Shown here: piece by piece, positions 16,205-23,153 of the stretch
Position numbering within the stretch: the first letter of the stretch is position 1
How the letters are laid out: each line of letters begins with the position of its first letter
Notes under the pieces: model-generated
What the model was told of the DNA's origin: nothing
The model's input: the letters and a program-made list of their open reading frames with translations, nothing else
The model's database searches: none
Origin: an uncultured Eggerthellaceae bacterium
GTDB lineage: Bacteria > Actinomycetota > Coriobacteriia > Coriobacteriales > Eggerthellaceae
Direction: 5' to 3'
Length of the DNA stretch: 47,684 nucleotides
Assembly: GCA_934648845.1 (NCBI GenBank)
Contig: CAKUFS010000015.1
Span: forward strand, 1-47,684
Position numbers and translations under genes: made by a program

Positions 16205-18673
16205 CTAGTCGTTGAGCTGCTTCTTTGCGTACTTGTTCGGACGGAACAGCAAGTACAGGATAGCGGCAACCAGCACAATGGCAATAATGGTGCCAATGCC
16301 AAACGCACACTCGCCGGTACCCAGACCAATGAACTGGTAGCAAATGAATGCGATCACGTAAGCAACCAGGCACTCATAGCCCCAAGCGGCGGCGGCCCAT
16401 TTGATGCCGCCCATTTCCTTCAGAATGGCGCTCATAGCTGCGAAGCAGGGGATGCACAGCAGGTTAAACGCCAGGAAGCTGAAGCCAGCGGCTGTAGGCA
16501 GTGCGGCTTGAACTGCGGCATACCAGCCTTCGGGGCAGGCGTAAAGAATACCCAGCGTAGACACGATGTTTTCCTTGGCGGTAATGCCCACGATAGATGC
16601 TGCAGTTGCTTGCCATGTGCCCCAACCCAGAGGAGCGAAGATGCCCGAGATAGCACCACCGATAGCGGCCAGCATGGAGTCGGCCTGATCCTCGACTGCG
16701 CCGAATGCGCCATCGACAATGCCGTAGGTGCTCAGGAACCAAATAACGATGGTCGCCAGCAGCAAAACGGTAAGGGCCTTCTTGACGAATGCCATGCAGC
16801 GCTCGCCCGTGGCGCGCATAACGCTACCGAAGGAGGGCAGGTGGTAGGCGGGAAGTTCCATAACGAACGGCGTTGCTTCGCCCGCGAAGGCCTTGAACTT
16901 CTTCAGGATAATGCCGGAAAGCAACACGCAGGCAATGCCCATGAAGTACGCGCATGGGGCAACCCACCAAGCGCCGCCGAACACAGCGCCTGCAATCAAT
17001 GCGATGAACGGAAGTTTTGCGCCGCAGGGAACGAACGTTGCGGTCATAACGGTCATGCGGCGGTCGTTCAGGTTCTCAATAGTGCGGCTTGCCATAACAC
17101 CCGGAACGCCGCAGCCAGAGCTGATAAGCAGCGGAATGAAGGACTTACCGGATAGGCCGAAGCGGCGGAAGATGCGGTCCAGAATGAACGCAACGCGGGA
17201 CGTGTAGCCGCACAGCTCCAGGAAGGATAGCAGCAAGAACAGGATGAACATCTGCGGCAAGAAGCCCAGCATGGCGCCCAGACCAGCAACAATGCCGTCG
17301 AAAATCAAGCCGTGCAGCCAGCCGTCTTCATCAAGACCAAGAGAGCTGGTCAGGCTTTCCAGCAGCGCGGGGATACCGGGAATCCAAATGCCGTATTCAG
17401 CGGGGTCGGGGCCTAGCTCACCTGCGGTTTCCAGGGCCTCGGCGCGGGCTTCATTCTCTTCGTCGCCCAAGGTATTCTTCGCCAGGTAAGAGATGGCGGA
17501 TGCCGCTTCAGCGTCATCGCCCGCGGCTTCTTGCAGCACGCCAATGGCTTCGTTGTAGGCTTCGCGGTCTACTTCGACCATTTCGCCTTCGCCGGACTCA
17601 TCGTCGTAGTCCTGATACGTGCCGCCAATGCCGGTTTCAACAATGCCCAGGGCGCTTTCAAATTCGTCGTTGACCTCGTCAAAGTCGACCTGCGCACCGT
17701 CGATGCCCACAATGGGCGCCGGATCCAGGAACCAGCCATCGCCGAACACGCCATCGTTTGCCCAGTCGGTGGCCACGCCGCCAACGGTGGTAACGGACAG
17801 GTAGTACACCAGGAACATGACCACGGCGAAGATGGGCAACGCCAAAATGCGGTTCGTGACCACGCGGTCAATCTTGTCGGAGATGGATTCCTTCTTGCTG
17901 CCTTCGCCCTTGATGGCAACGTCGTTGATAATGCTGCCAATCCATTCGTAGCGCTCGTTGATGATGGCGCTTTCGGCGGTGTCGTCGCAAGCAAGCTCGA
18001 TGACTTTTTGCTGCTCGGACACATCGGGCATGCCCTGGATGCCTTCGCCGATCTTGTCATCGCCTTCCAGCAGTTTAACGGCGTAGAAGCGACGCACGGC
18101 GGGGTCAATGGAATCAGGGAGTTTGGCGGTTACGGCCTTTACAGCAGGCTCGATGGCCTGGGTAAACGTCATGCCGGCGGGAGCTGCCTTGGAGGCAAGG
18201 TCACCCATGGCGGCAACCAGCGCGTCAATGCCTTCGCCTTTCAGTGCGGAGATTTCAATGACATCGGCCGCGCCCAGCTTCTCGCGCAGCGCGTCAATGT
18301 TGATGGTGTCGCCGTTTTTGCGCACAACGTCCATCATGTTGATGGCTACCAAAACGGGAAGTCCCAGGTCAAGCAGCTGCGTGGTCAGGTACAGGTTGCG
18401 TTCCAGGTTGGAGCCGTCAATGATGTTGATAATGGCGTCGGGGCGCTCGTTGATGATGAATTTACGTGCGACGACTTCTTCAAGCGTGTAGGGAGAAAGA
18501 GAATAGATGCCCGGAAGGTCAACAATCTGGAAATCCTTGTTGGCTTTGCAGGCGCCTTCTTTCTTTTCCACGGTAACGCCCGGCCAGTTGCCAACGCGTT
18601 GGTTTGAGCCGGTCAGGGCGTTGAAGAGAGTCGTTTTGCCGCAATTGGGATTGCCGGCTAGTGCGAACCTCAT
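16205..18673 (-). CDS. feoB: ferrous iron transporter FeoB
   Basis: The 822-residue protein starts with a G domain: G1 GNPNCGKTT (about 7-15), switch region NWPGVTVE, G3 DLPG and G4-like NMMD. The membrane part contains the two Gate regions (SGCGVPGVMASRTIENLNDRRMTV and TAKENIVSTLGIL) of Fe(II) permeases. Between the first membrane helix and IPGIPALLE there is an acidic insertion of about 110 residues (about 312-425) rich in Asp and Glu that I do not know from typical FeoB. ATG 18673 follows GAAAGGAT. It imports Fe2+ across the cytoplasmic membrane. Its leader carries the shared dyad at 18849-18865 and its own terminator lies downstream. Confidence 0.96.
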   Translation of the reverse strand: MRFALAGNPNCGKTTLFNALTGSNQRVGNWPGVTVEKKEGACKANKDFQIVDLPGIYSLSPYTLEEVVARKFIINERPDAIINIIDGSNLERNLYLTTQLLDLGLPVLVAINMMDVVRKNGDTINIDALREKLGAADVIEISALKGEGIDALVAAMGDLASKAAPAGMTFTQAIEPAVKAVTAKLPDSIDPAVRRFYAVKLLEGDDKIGEGIQGMPDVSEQQKVIELACDDTAESAIINERYEWIGSIINDVAIKGEGSKKESISDKIDRVVTNRILALPIFAVVMFLVYYLSVTTVGGVATDWANDGVFGDGWFLDPAPIVGIDGAQVDFDEVNDEFESALGIVETGIGGTYQDYDDESGEGEMVEVDREAYNEAIGVLQEAAGDDAEAASAISYLAKNTLGDEENEARAEALETAGELGPDPAEYGIWIPGIPALLESLTSSLGLDEDGWLHGLIFDGIVAGLGAMLGFLPQMFILFLLLSFLELCGYTSRVAFILDRIFRRFGLSGKSFIPLLISSGCGVPGVMASRTIENLNDRRMTVMTATFVPCGAKLPFIALIAGAVFGGAWWVAPCAYFMGIACVLLSGIILKKFKAFAGEATPFVMELPAYHLPSFGSVMRATGERCMAFVKKALTVLLLATIVIWFLSTYGIVDGAFGAVEDQADSMLAAIGGAISGIFAPLGWGTWQATAASIVGITAKENIVSTLGILYACPEGWYAAVQAALPTAAGFSFLAFNLLCIPCFAAMSAILKEMGGIKWAAAAWGYECLVAYVIAFICYQFIGLGTGECAFGIGTIIAIVLVAAILYLLFRPNKYAKKQLND

Positions 18674-18848
18674 GTTCGATCCTTTCGTTTGCGGGTGAGT
18701 TGCTGTGCTTTTTGGCGGCTTTCCGTGGCGCGTATGCGGTGCGATGGCAGCGTTTTGCCTGGTAGCGTGGCTGTGCTTCGATTGCGTCCGGTCGTGCCTT
18801 GGTGTCGCCGGTTTGCTTCGCCATGCGCGGTGCGTCGGGCGAGCCGTT

Positions 18849-18865
18849 TGTTAGCAGCGGTTAAC
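18849..18865. promoter_or_regulatory. candidate metal-regulator operator before feoB (site 3)
   Basis: TGTTAGC-AGC-GGTTAAC matches the dyads at the feoA promoter and at the small RNA. It lies just downstream (on the minus strand) of the feoA terminator, so feoB may have its own controlled promoter. A possible -10 (TAACAA) overlaps the site but the -35 is weak. Confidence 0.55.
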
Positions 18866-18875
18866 TCGTGTTCCT

Positions 18876-18899
18876 AAAAAATGCCGCTTCCTGCGGCAA
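18876..18899 (-). terminator. intrinsic terminator after the distal feoA
   Basis: On the minus strand GCCGC-AGGAA-GCGGC is followed by ATTTTTTA, 25 bases after the feoA stop codon. Confidence 0.8.
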
Positions 18900-18923
18900 G
18901 AATGAAGAGGGAAGGCCTTGTAC

Positions 18924-19145
18924 CTACTCGACTTCAACCATGGTGGCGTCTTCCTTACGAAGGGTCAGTTCGTAACCACGAACCGTCACTTCAACGGGAT
19001 CGCCCAAAGGGGCAACTTTGCGCACGTAAATCGTGCAGCCCTTGGTGATGCCCATGTCCATAATGCGGCGTTTGATGCCGCCTTCGCCGTGAATTTTGAC
19101 GGCTTTGACGGTTTCGCCACTTTGAACATCGCGCAATGTCTTCAT
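18924..19145 (-). CDS. feoA: FeoA domain protein (distal copy)
   Basis: ATG 19145 sits behind GAGAGGAGG, and the 73-residue product is a complete FeoA (SH3-like) domain: MKTLRDVQSGETVKAVKIHG, a KRRIMDMGITKGCTIYV turn and VEVTVRGYELTLRKEDA. The central MGI-x-KG turn is diagnostic. FeoA is a small cytoplasmic partner of FeoB. It is the second gene after the promoter at 19571-19599 and is followed by a terminator. Confidence 0.92.
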   Translation of the reverse strand: MKTLRDVQSGETVKAVKIHGEGGIKRRIMDMGITKGCTIYVRKVAPLGDPVEVTVRGYELTLRKEDATMVEVE

Positions 19146-19297
19146 GGAGCCTCCTCTCGAATAAGTGCAAAACGGGGCGCTAACGGTTGCCGTTGTTGGG
19201 GTGATGCGTGGGGTGCGTGGGGTCGTACGGGAGCGCAACCTGCTTGTCAGCCGTGTTTGGGCTGGTCAGGCGCGACTCTGTTCGTCCTGCGCGGATT

Positions 19298-19507
19298 TTA
19301 AATCATGATGCTTTTGGCCATTTGCTCGGAAAGTGCCACGCGGGTGCCCTTCACGTTAACGATGATGTTGCCATCGAAATGTGAAACGACCGTGATGGGT
19401 TCGCCCGGCAAAAAGCCCATGTCCTGCAAATGACGGCCAAGGTCGCCACCCACTTTGAGCTGTTTAACGCGGTAATTGCCTGTTTCCCTAAGCTCTGACA
19501 GTACCAT
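19298..19507 (-). CDS. feoA: FeoA domain protein (promoter-proximal copy)
   Basis: The 69-residue product is a second FeoA domain (KVGGDLGRHLQDMGFLPGEPITVV, then GNIIVNVKGTRVALSEQMA). It differs enough from the other copy to be an old duplication. ATG 19507 follows a weak GAGGAA. Two FeoA proteins with one FeoB is a common arrangement in anaerobes. It has a well-formed promoter with two operator-like dyads directly upstream. Confidence 0.9.
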   Translation of the reverse strand: MVLSELRETGNYRVKQLKVGGDLGRHLQDMGFLPGEPITVVSHFDGNIIVNVKGTRVALSEQMAKSIMI

Positions 19508-19547
19508 GATGTTCCTCGCTTCCCTTTGCTTCTCCTGAACAAAAGCG

Positions 19548-19565
19548 TGTTAGCTTTGGTGAACA
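19548..19565. promoter_or_regulatory. candidate metal-regulator operator at feoA (site 1)
   Basis: TGTTAGC-TTT-GGTGAACA is an imperfect dyad lying in the expected first transcribed bases of the feoA leader, 24 bases from site 2. Confidence 0.55.
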
Positions 19566-19570
19566 AACAG

Positions 19571-19599
19571 ATGTTAGCGGCGGTGAACTCCTACGTCAA
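19571..19599 (-). promoter_or_regulatory. feoA promoter with overlapping operator (site 2)
   Basis: On the minus strand TTGACG (19599-19594) and TAACAT (19576-19571) are 17 bases apart. The dyad TGTTAGC-GGC-GGTGAAC (19572-19588) covers the spacer and the -10, an arrangement expected for repression. Confidence 0.7.
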
Positions 19600-19905
19600 T
19601 ACTTGGAGTGAAAAAAGTTTAATAACGTTAACATCAATGGGTAAAAGGGAAAGGGAAGGGGTGCGCAGCAAAAGGCGAATCCCCAAATCCCGCCCTCGCT
19701 TGTTCGTCAATGCTGGGTAGTGAGTTGTGCGAAATAACCGTGCGCATGTTACGTTGCTGGGCGTGATTTGTGAGACTTGGTTCCAAGGCCAGGCGCCCGC
19801 CCGGTAGGCGCTACAGTGGTGCGGCTCCGTTCTCTGCCGCCGAGATCGCATTCGCCCGAACAGGTTACCAATCGTCTTTTGCTGCGTTTTCTGCGCAGTC
19901 TGCTG

Positions 19906-20358
19906 TTATGCAAGCTCTGTGGTCCAGTTGAGCTCTTGGAGCTTTTCGTCCAAGGTTCGCAGCTCTTTAGCGTAAGCGTCCAGTTCTCGGCGCAGTTCGG
20001 GCACCTTCACCGTTGAAACTACTTTGATTTCGCTGCGAGAGTAGCGGTCGGTAAGATGACTCGCTTCATTTAAAAACTCACGCATGACCCTGACTTTCAG
20101 GCTCAAGGCATCGCGTTTAGCCAGCATTTGGGTGATGGTTGTGCCGTCGCAGATCGTTTGACTGTTGGTCATGTTGATGTGGGACATGAGTGCTTCCAGG
20201 CGCGCAATGCAATCATTGAGCTCCTGAATAAGGTCGGCGGGATCTTCGGCGGGCGCTTCTCCTTCTTGCACTCTGGCGTTGTTTGCCAGGCGGTTGGAAA
20301 GTTCGGCAATGCGTCTTTGCAGGTCAGCGCGCTCTGTGAGCGCTGTGGCAAGTTTCAT
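19906..20358 (-). CDS. DIP1984 family protein
   Basis: ATG 20358 follows GAAGGGGG. The 150-residue product is almost entirely helical and charged: MKLATALTERADLQRRIAEL at the start, INMTNSQT and MLAKRDAL in the middle, and a coiled-coil-like C-terminus. This matches the DIP1984 (septicolysin-like) family of actinobacteria and firmicutes. The cellular role is unknown. It is divergent from nothing obvious; about 400 bases without a gene lie between it and the proximal feoA gene. Confidence 0.85.
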   Translation of the reverse strand: MKLATALTERADLQRRIAELSNRLANNARVQEGEAPAEDPADLIQELNDCIARLEALMSHINMTNSQTICDGTTITQMLAKRDALSLKVRVMREFLNEASHLTDRYSRSEIKVVSTVKVPELRRELDAYAKELRTLDEKLQELNWTTELA

Positions 20359-20443
20359 GGAATCCCCCTTCTGCCGTTCGCCGGCAAATGCCAGCGTGCT
20401 GTTTTGAATGATTCCCCTTGTGCGCCTGTGATGCAATTATTGA

Positions 20444-20481
20444 TATTACGCAAAAATGAAGAAATTGAATATTGCGTAATA
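20444..20481. repeat. 10-bp inverted repeat
   Basis: TATTACGCAA (20444-20453) and TTGCGTAATA (20472-20481) are perfect reverse complements with an 18-base spacer. It lies upstream of the DIP1984-family gene in an AT-rich patch and may be an operator or hairpin. Confidence 0.6.
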
Positions 20482-20640
20482 GGATTCGTTGTGAAACTGA
20501 TGCAAAGAAATGCATACTCGGATAGATTTAAGAGCACTATAGGGACGCCTGGTATCGAAGTTACTGCGGGTGCTGCGTTAAATCCAAGCACCCGAGAACG
20601 CAAAATAAGAAGAAACTCTCAACTTCTTTCGATTTTTTGT

Positions 20641-20686
20641 CAAGTGGCGTGCTCATCTGAAGCGCGCCACTTGCGTTTCAGATGAG
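20641..20686. repeat. two interleaved inverted repeats
   Basis: CAAGTGGCG (20641-20649) pairs with CGCCACTTG (20665-20673), while CTCATCTGAA (20652-20661) pairs with TTCAGATGAG (20677-20686). The order a-b-a'-b' means the two stems exclude each other or form a pseudoknot. It lies 34 bases past the HIT gene stop. The rest of the region 20359-20719 shows no gene I can support. Confidence 0.75.
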
Positions 20687-20719
20687 CGTGAACACCTGCA
20701 ACTTATGCCGCGATGCGTG

Positions 20720-21088
20720 TTACTCGTGGTTCTCCAGGCGCTGGGAGCCTTCGAACGTGAAGCGGCCCAGTTTCACGCCGCCCAGAATATGAACATGCAG
20801 GTGAGGCTGCGTTGCGGCGGAGTCGGGACCGGTGTTGATAACGGAGCGGTAGCCGGATTCGCCCACGCCCTTAATCTTTGCGACCTCGGGCACGACCTTC
20901 CACAGCTTGCCCAAAAGCTCCTCGGGAACGTTATCTTGCAAGTTGGTGTAGTGCTTCTTCGGCACGACCAGCGTGTGAATGGGGCACTCGGGCTCAATGT
21001 CGTCGAATGCGAAGAAATCGTCGTCTTCGTACACGATGTTCGTAGGGATTTCGCGTGCAATCAGTTTGCAGAACAAGCAATCGTCCAT
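20720..21088 (-). CDS. hinT: HIT family nucleotide hydrolase (HinT-like)
   Basis: The 122-residue protein has the histidine triad QPHLHVHILGG (His at 96, 98 and 100), a zinc-type CLFC near the N-terminus (4-7), and the fold-typical DDIEPECPIHTLVVPKKHY. The length is normal for HinT, which hydrolyses purine nucleoside phosphoramidates in the cytoplasm. It is transcribed alone. Confidence 0.93.
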   Translation of the reverse strand: MDDCLFCKLIAREIPTNIVYEDDDFFAFDDIEPECPIHTLVVPKKHYTNLQDNVPEELLGKLWKVVPEVAKIKGVGESGYRSVINTGPDSAATQPHLHVHILGGVKLGRFTFEGSQRLENHE

Positions 21089-21099
21089 GACAACTCCTA

Positions 21100-21425
21100 T
21101 CTTTTGGTCGATTATTGCCGATTATTTTACGCCTGGTTGGCGCGGGGTGTGTTGCGAAAGGAATAAAGCGTAAGAAATCTGCGAAGGGAAGGGGTGCGGG
21201 TTCAGGCGCTGTGTCGCGCGGAGGAAGCGCTCGAGCAGGACGGCGCGCACCGTGCGCGGACGAGCGGGCGGGCGCACGGTGCGGCTACGCGGGGATGGGG
21301 CGCGGGGGCGGGTGTCAGCGTGGCAGCGCAGGGCACGGTGCGGCTGCGCGGAGAGTGGAAGGCGCAGCGGTGTGAAAACCGCTCGTTGTGAAAAAAGTAA
21401 GAAAAGGGAAACTTTTTTCGAAAAA
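21100..21425. other. GC-rich non-coding stretch with internal repeats
   Basis: No gene is supported here. The 12-bp arms CGCACCGTGCGC (21246-21257) and GCGCACGGTGCG (21272-21283) form an inverted repeat. A copy of GCACGGTGCGGCT recurs at 21333-21345. The base composition is far richer in G than the surroundings. Confidence 0.5.
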
Positions 21426-21429
21426 GCTC

Positions 21430-21457
21430 TTGCACTGCGCACGAAATACGGTATTAT
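21430..21457 (+). promoter_or_regulatory. promoter of the candidate small RNA
   Basis: TTGCAC (21430-21435) and TATTAT (21452-21457) are 16 bases apart. The expected start site (about 21464) falls at the edge of a dyad. Confidence 0.7.
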
Positions 21458-21462
21458 GCTCA

Positions 21463-21482
21463 TTGTTAACCGAGGTTAACAA
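21463..21482. promoter_or_regulatory. candidate metal-regulator operator on the small RNA start site (site 4)
   Basis: TTGTTAACC-GA-GGTTAACAA has perfect 9-bp arms and is the best of the five related dyads. It begins six bases after the -10. Confidence 0.7.
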
Positions 21483-21626
21483 ACAAAGCAGTTGGCGAAT
21501 TTGCTAACCGGGGCAGTGGAAAGAGTCTCTTTGCAAACCTCCTCTCTCTTCTCTCTCCTCTTTATCCACTGCAAAAAATAAGCGGAAGCTTGATCCCTCT
21601 CTCCGAGCTTCCGCGTTTTTGTTTTT
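21464..21626 (+). ncRNA. candidate trans-acting small RNA with CU-rich loops
   Basis: A promoter, a dyad on the start site and an intrinsic terminator enclose about 160 bases without a reading frame. Three hairpins can be drawn. The first is GTTGGC/GCTAAC (21491-21508). The second is a long stem, GCAGTGGA (21513-21520) with TCCACTGC (21565-21572), extended by AAGAG/CTCTT, whose loop is almost pure C and U including CCTCCTCTCTC. The third is the terminator. The exposed CCUCC/UCUC tracts are complementary to Shine-Dalgarno sequences, a layout seen in iron-responsive small RNAs such as FsrA and in staphylococcal C-rich RNAs. Control by the DtxR-type regulator is inferred from the shared dyad. 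Confidence 0.65.
21582..21626 (+). terminator. intrinsic terminator of the candidate small RNA
   Basis: GCGGAAGCTT (21582-21591) pairs with GAGCTTCCGC (21605-21614), followed by GTTTTTGTTTTT. The loop CCCTCTCTCC is again CU-rich. Confidence 0.88.
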
Positions 21627-21810
21627 GCCCGCGTTCTCCTCTACATGCCTTCATGCTTCCGTCGGTTTTGAGTCCATAGTAAGCGGCGAAAAGCGAGGCT
21701 CGGCAGCCTTCGCTCCAGGAAAAACCGTCGAAAATAACCTTTCCGCGACGTGTTGCCCTTAAAATCAACCCTACCTTCCATCAACGTACTGACCTGCGAA
21801 AACGAAAGGT

Positions 21811-21825
21811 TACCCCACGGGGGTA
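21811..21825. promoter_or_regulatory. TACCCC palindrome before the cytochrome remnant
   Basis: TACCCC-ACG-GGGGTA has perfect 6-bp arms and lies about 95 bases before the cytochrome start, where an activator could bind. It may be the operator of the lost LuxR regulator. Confidence 0.4.
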
Positions 21826-21919
21826 TTAGGCGCGCGCACGCGTAAAGGCGCATTATGCGGTCAACGATGCGGGGCGCAACCGTCCCGAAAAACCTATCGG
21901 AAAGGAAAAGGAGGAACAA

Positions 21920-22387
21920 ATGGCTGAAGAGCAAAATGCGGCTGAAATGCAAGAAGCAGCTGAAGCTCAAGCGTCGAGCGGCGCGCAAAGCGATTCTCTG
22001 CCCGGCGAACCCTTACCGAAGCGCAAAGTGAAGCGTGGCTGGATTGTCGCTGGCGTGGTGGCTGCGGTGATTGTGGTGGCGGGTGTTGGCTTCTGGGTGT
22101 GGCACGAGACGCCCGGCTTCTGCAACTCTATTTGCCACAGTCCCATGGATTCTTACGTTGAGTCGTACTACAGCGGCGACAAGGGCATGCTGGTCACGGC
22201 GCACGCCGACGCAGACGAGAATTGCCTGAGCTGCCACGAGCCTGTTATGACCGAGCAGGTGGGTGTGGCCATGAAGTGGGTGTCCGACGATTACCCAATG
22301 ATCCCCGACGGCACCCGCCGCGCCGAAAGCTACCTTCGACGAACGTTGCCATGCAATTGCCAACCAGTACGGACTCACGCCGCGTGA
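21920..22387 (+). pseudogene. Cgr1/NapC-like membrane cytochrome c, truncated by a deletion
   Basis: ATG 21920 has AAGGAGG behind it. The first 125 residues are a normal N-terminus: a charged tail, a membrane anchor (about 39-59), the first haem site FCNSICH (a CxxxCH), and the second NCLSCHEP (CxxCH), ending at WVSDDYPM. In related Eggerthellaceae cytochromes further haem motifs follow. Here the frame instead runs into sequence belonging to a LuxR-type gene, read in the wrong frame, and stops after about 30 unrelated residues. A deletion with its junction near 22300 is the simplest explanation. The fragment may still be translated but would lack its haem C-terminus. Confidence 0.8.
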
Positions 22388-22550
22388 GCTTGAGGTGTTT
22401 CAGATGTTGGCACGCGGACGCGACCGCACATATATCCAAGAGCAGCTGGTGGTTTCGCGCAACACGGTGAAAGCGCACGTCAAGCATATATATGCGAAGC
22501 TGGATATCCATTCGCACCAAGATTTGATTGATTTGGTGGAAAAGGGTTAG
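22290..22550 (+). pseudogene. remnant of a LuxR-type regulator (C-terminal HTH only)
   Basis: In a frame different from the cytochrome, the sequence reads ATFDERCHAIANQYGLTPRE, then a complete LuxR HTH (EVFQMLARGRDRTYIQEQL, VSRNTVKAHVKHIYAKL) to TAG 22548. There is no start codon and no N-terminal membrane domain, which the Coriobacteriia regulators of this kind carry. The exact left boundary is uncertain, about 22290-22310. The regulator and a respiratory reductase that normally accompany the cytochrome were probably lost together. Confidence 0.8.
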
Positions 22551-22597
22551 CGGAAGGCCGATTGAAGTCATGCGCGCTTGTCGCAAGTGGTGTAGAA

Positions 22598-22615
22598 TGT
22601 TCACAACGATTAACA
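22598..22615. promoter_or_regulatory. candidate operator before the DtxR-type regulator (site 5)
   Basis: TGTTCAC-AACG-ATTAACA has the same outer arms (TGTT/AACA) as the other sites read on the opposite strand, with a degenerate centre. It follows TAGAAT (22593-22598), a possible -10, and lies 89 bases before the regulator, suggesting self-control. Confidence 0.45.
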
Positions 22616-22703
22616 TATGGGCCGCTTTGGTGTTTGTGGCTGTGCCGGTAGCGCACGATGTGTTGCAGGCGCGGGCGGTTGTATTGCAATAGGGGGAAGA
22701 TTC

Positions 22704-23087
22704 ATGGAAAAGATGTCCATGTCAATCGAGGATTACCTTGAGGCTATTGTTATGCTGGGCGGCACCACGGAACAGGCGGTGCGGTCGGTTGACGTAGCGC
22801 GCGAGTTGGACGTTTCTAAGGCATCGGTGAATAAGGCGGTTGCTACGCTTAAGACGCGCGGCATGCTTGACCAGCCGTTTTACGGCGATATCACGCTTAC
22901 CGAAGAAGGCTACGAGTACGGGCAGGCAGTGCTCGAGCGCCATCATCTGCTTACGGTTTTCTTGACGGAAGTCTTAGGGATTCCAGCTGAGCGCGCCGAG
23001 GACGAGGCGTGCAAGATGGAACATGCTATTAGTGACGAGTCGTTCGAAAACTGGAAGACCTACATCAAGAAAGTAACAGGCAAATAG
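22704..23087 (+). CDS. DtxR/MntR family metal-dependent repressor
   Basis: ATG 22704 follows AGGGGGA; the frame is open further upstream but without a ribosome site. The 127-residue protein starts MEKMSMSIEDYLEAIVML, then a winged helix (about 27-65, VDVARELDVSKASVNKAVATLKTRGML), and the dimerisation/metal domain with AVLERHHLLTVFLTEVLGI and EDEACKMEHAISDE, which holds the expected Glu, His and Cys ligand positions. It lacks the C-terminal SH3-like domain of DtxR, so it is of the short MntR/IdeR-like form. It probably senses Fe(II) or Mn(II). It is the natural candidate to bind the five related dyads at feo, the small RNA and its own promoter. Confidence 0.9.
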   Translation: MEKMSMSIEDYLEAIVMLGGTTEQAVRSVDVARELDVSKASVNKAVATLKTRGMLDQPFYGDITLTEEGYEYGQAVLERHHLLTVFLTEVLGIPAERAEDEACKMEHAISDESFENWKTYIKKVTGK

Positions 23088-23153
23088 CGTGCGTGCTGCT
23101 TGCTCCTTGGTGTTTTCCCTGGTAAACAGCATATGCTTGCAGAAGGCGCACTA

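Noticed and set aside
16076..17155. Long open frame on the plus strand opposite feoB
   Set aside because: It is the complement of the FeoB coding sequence in a biased high-G+C codon pattern, has no family match that I recognise and no ribosome site.
18519..18824. Basic 101-codon frame in the feoB leader
   Set aside because: It has no ribosome site, overlaps feoB in another frame and its composition is that of an untranslated leader.
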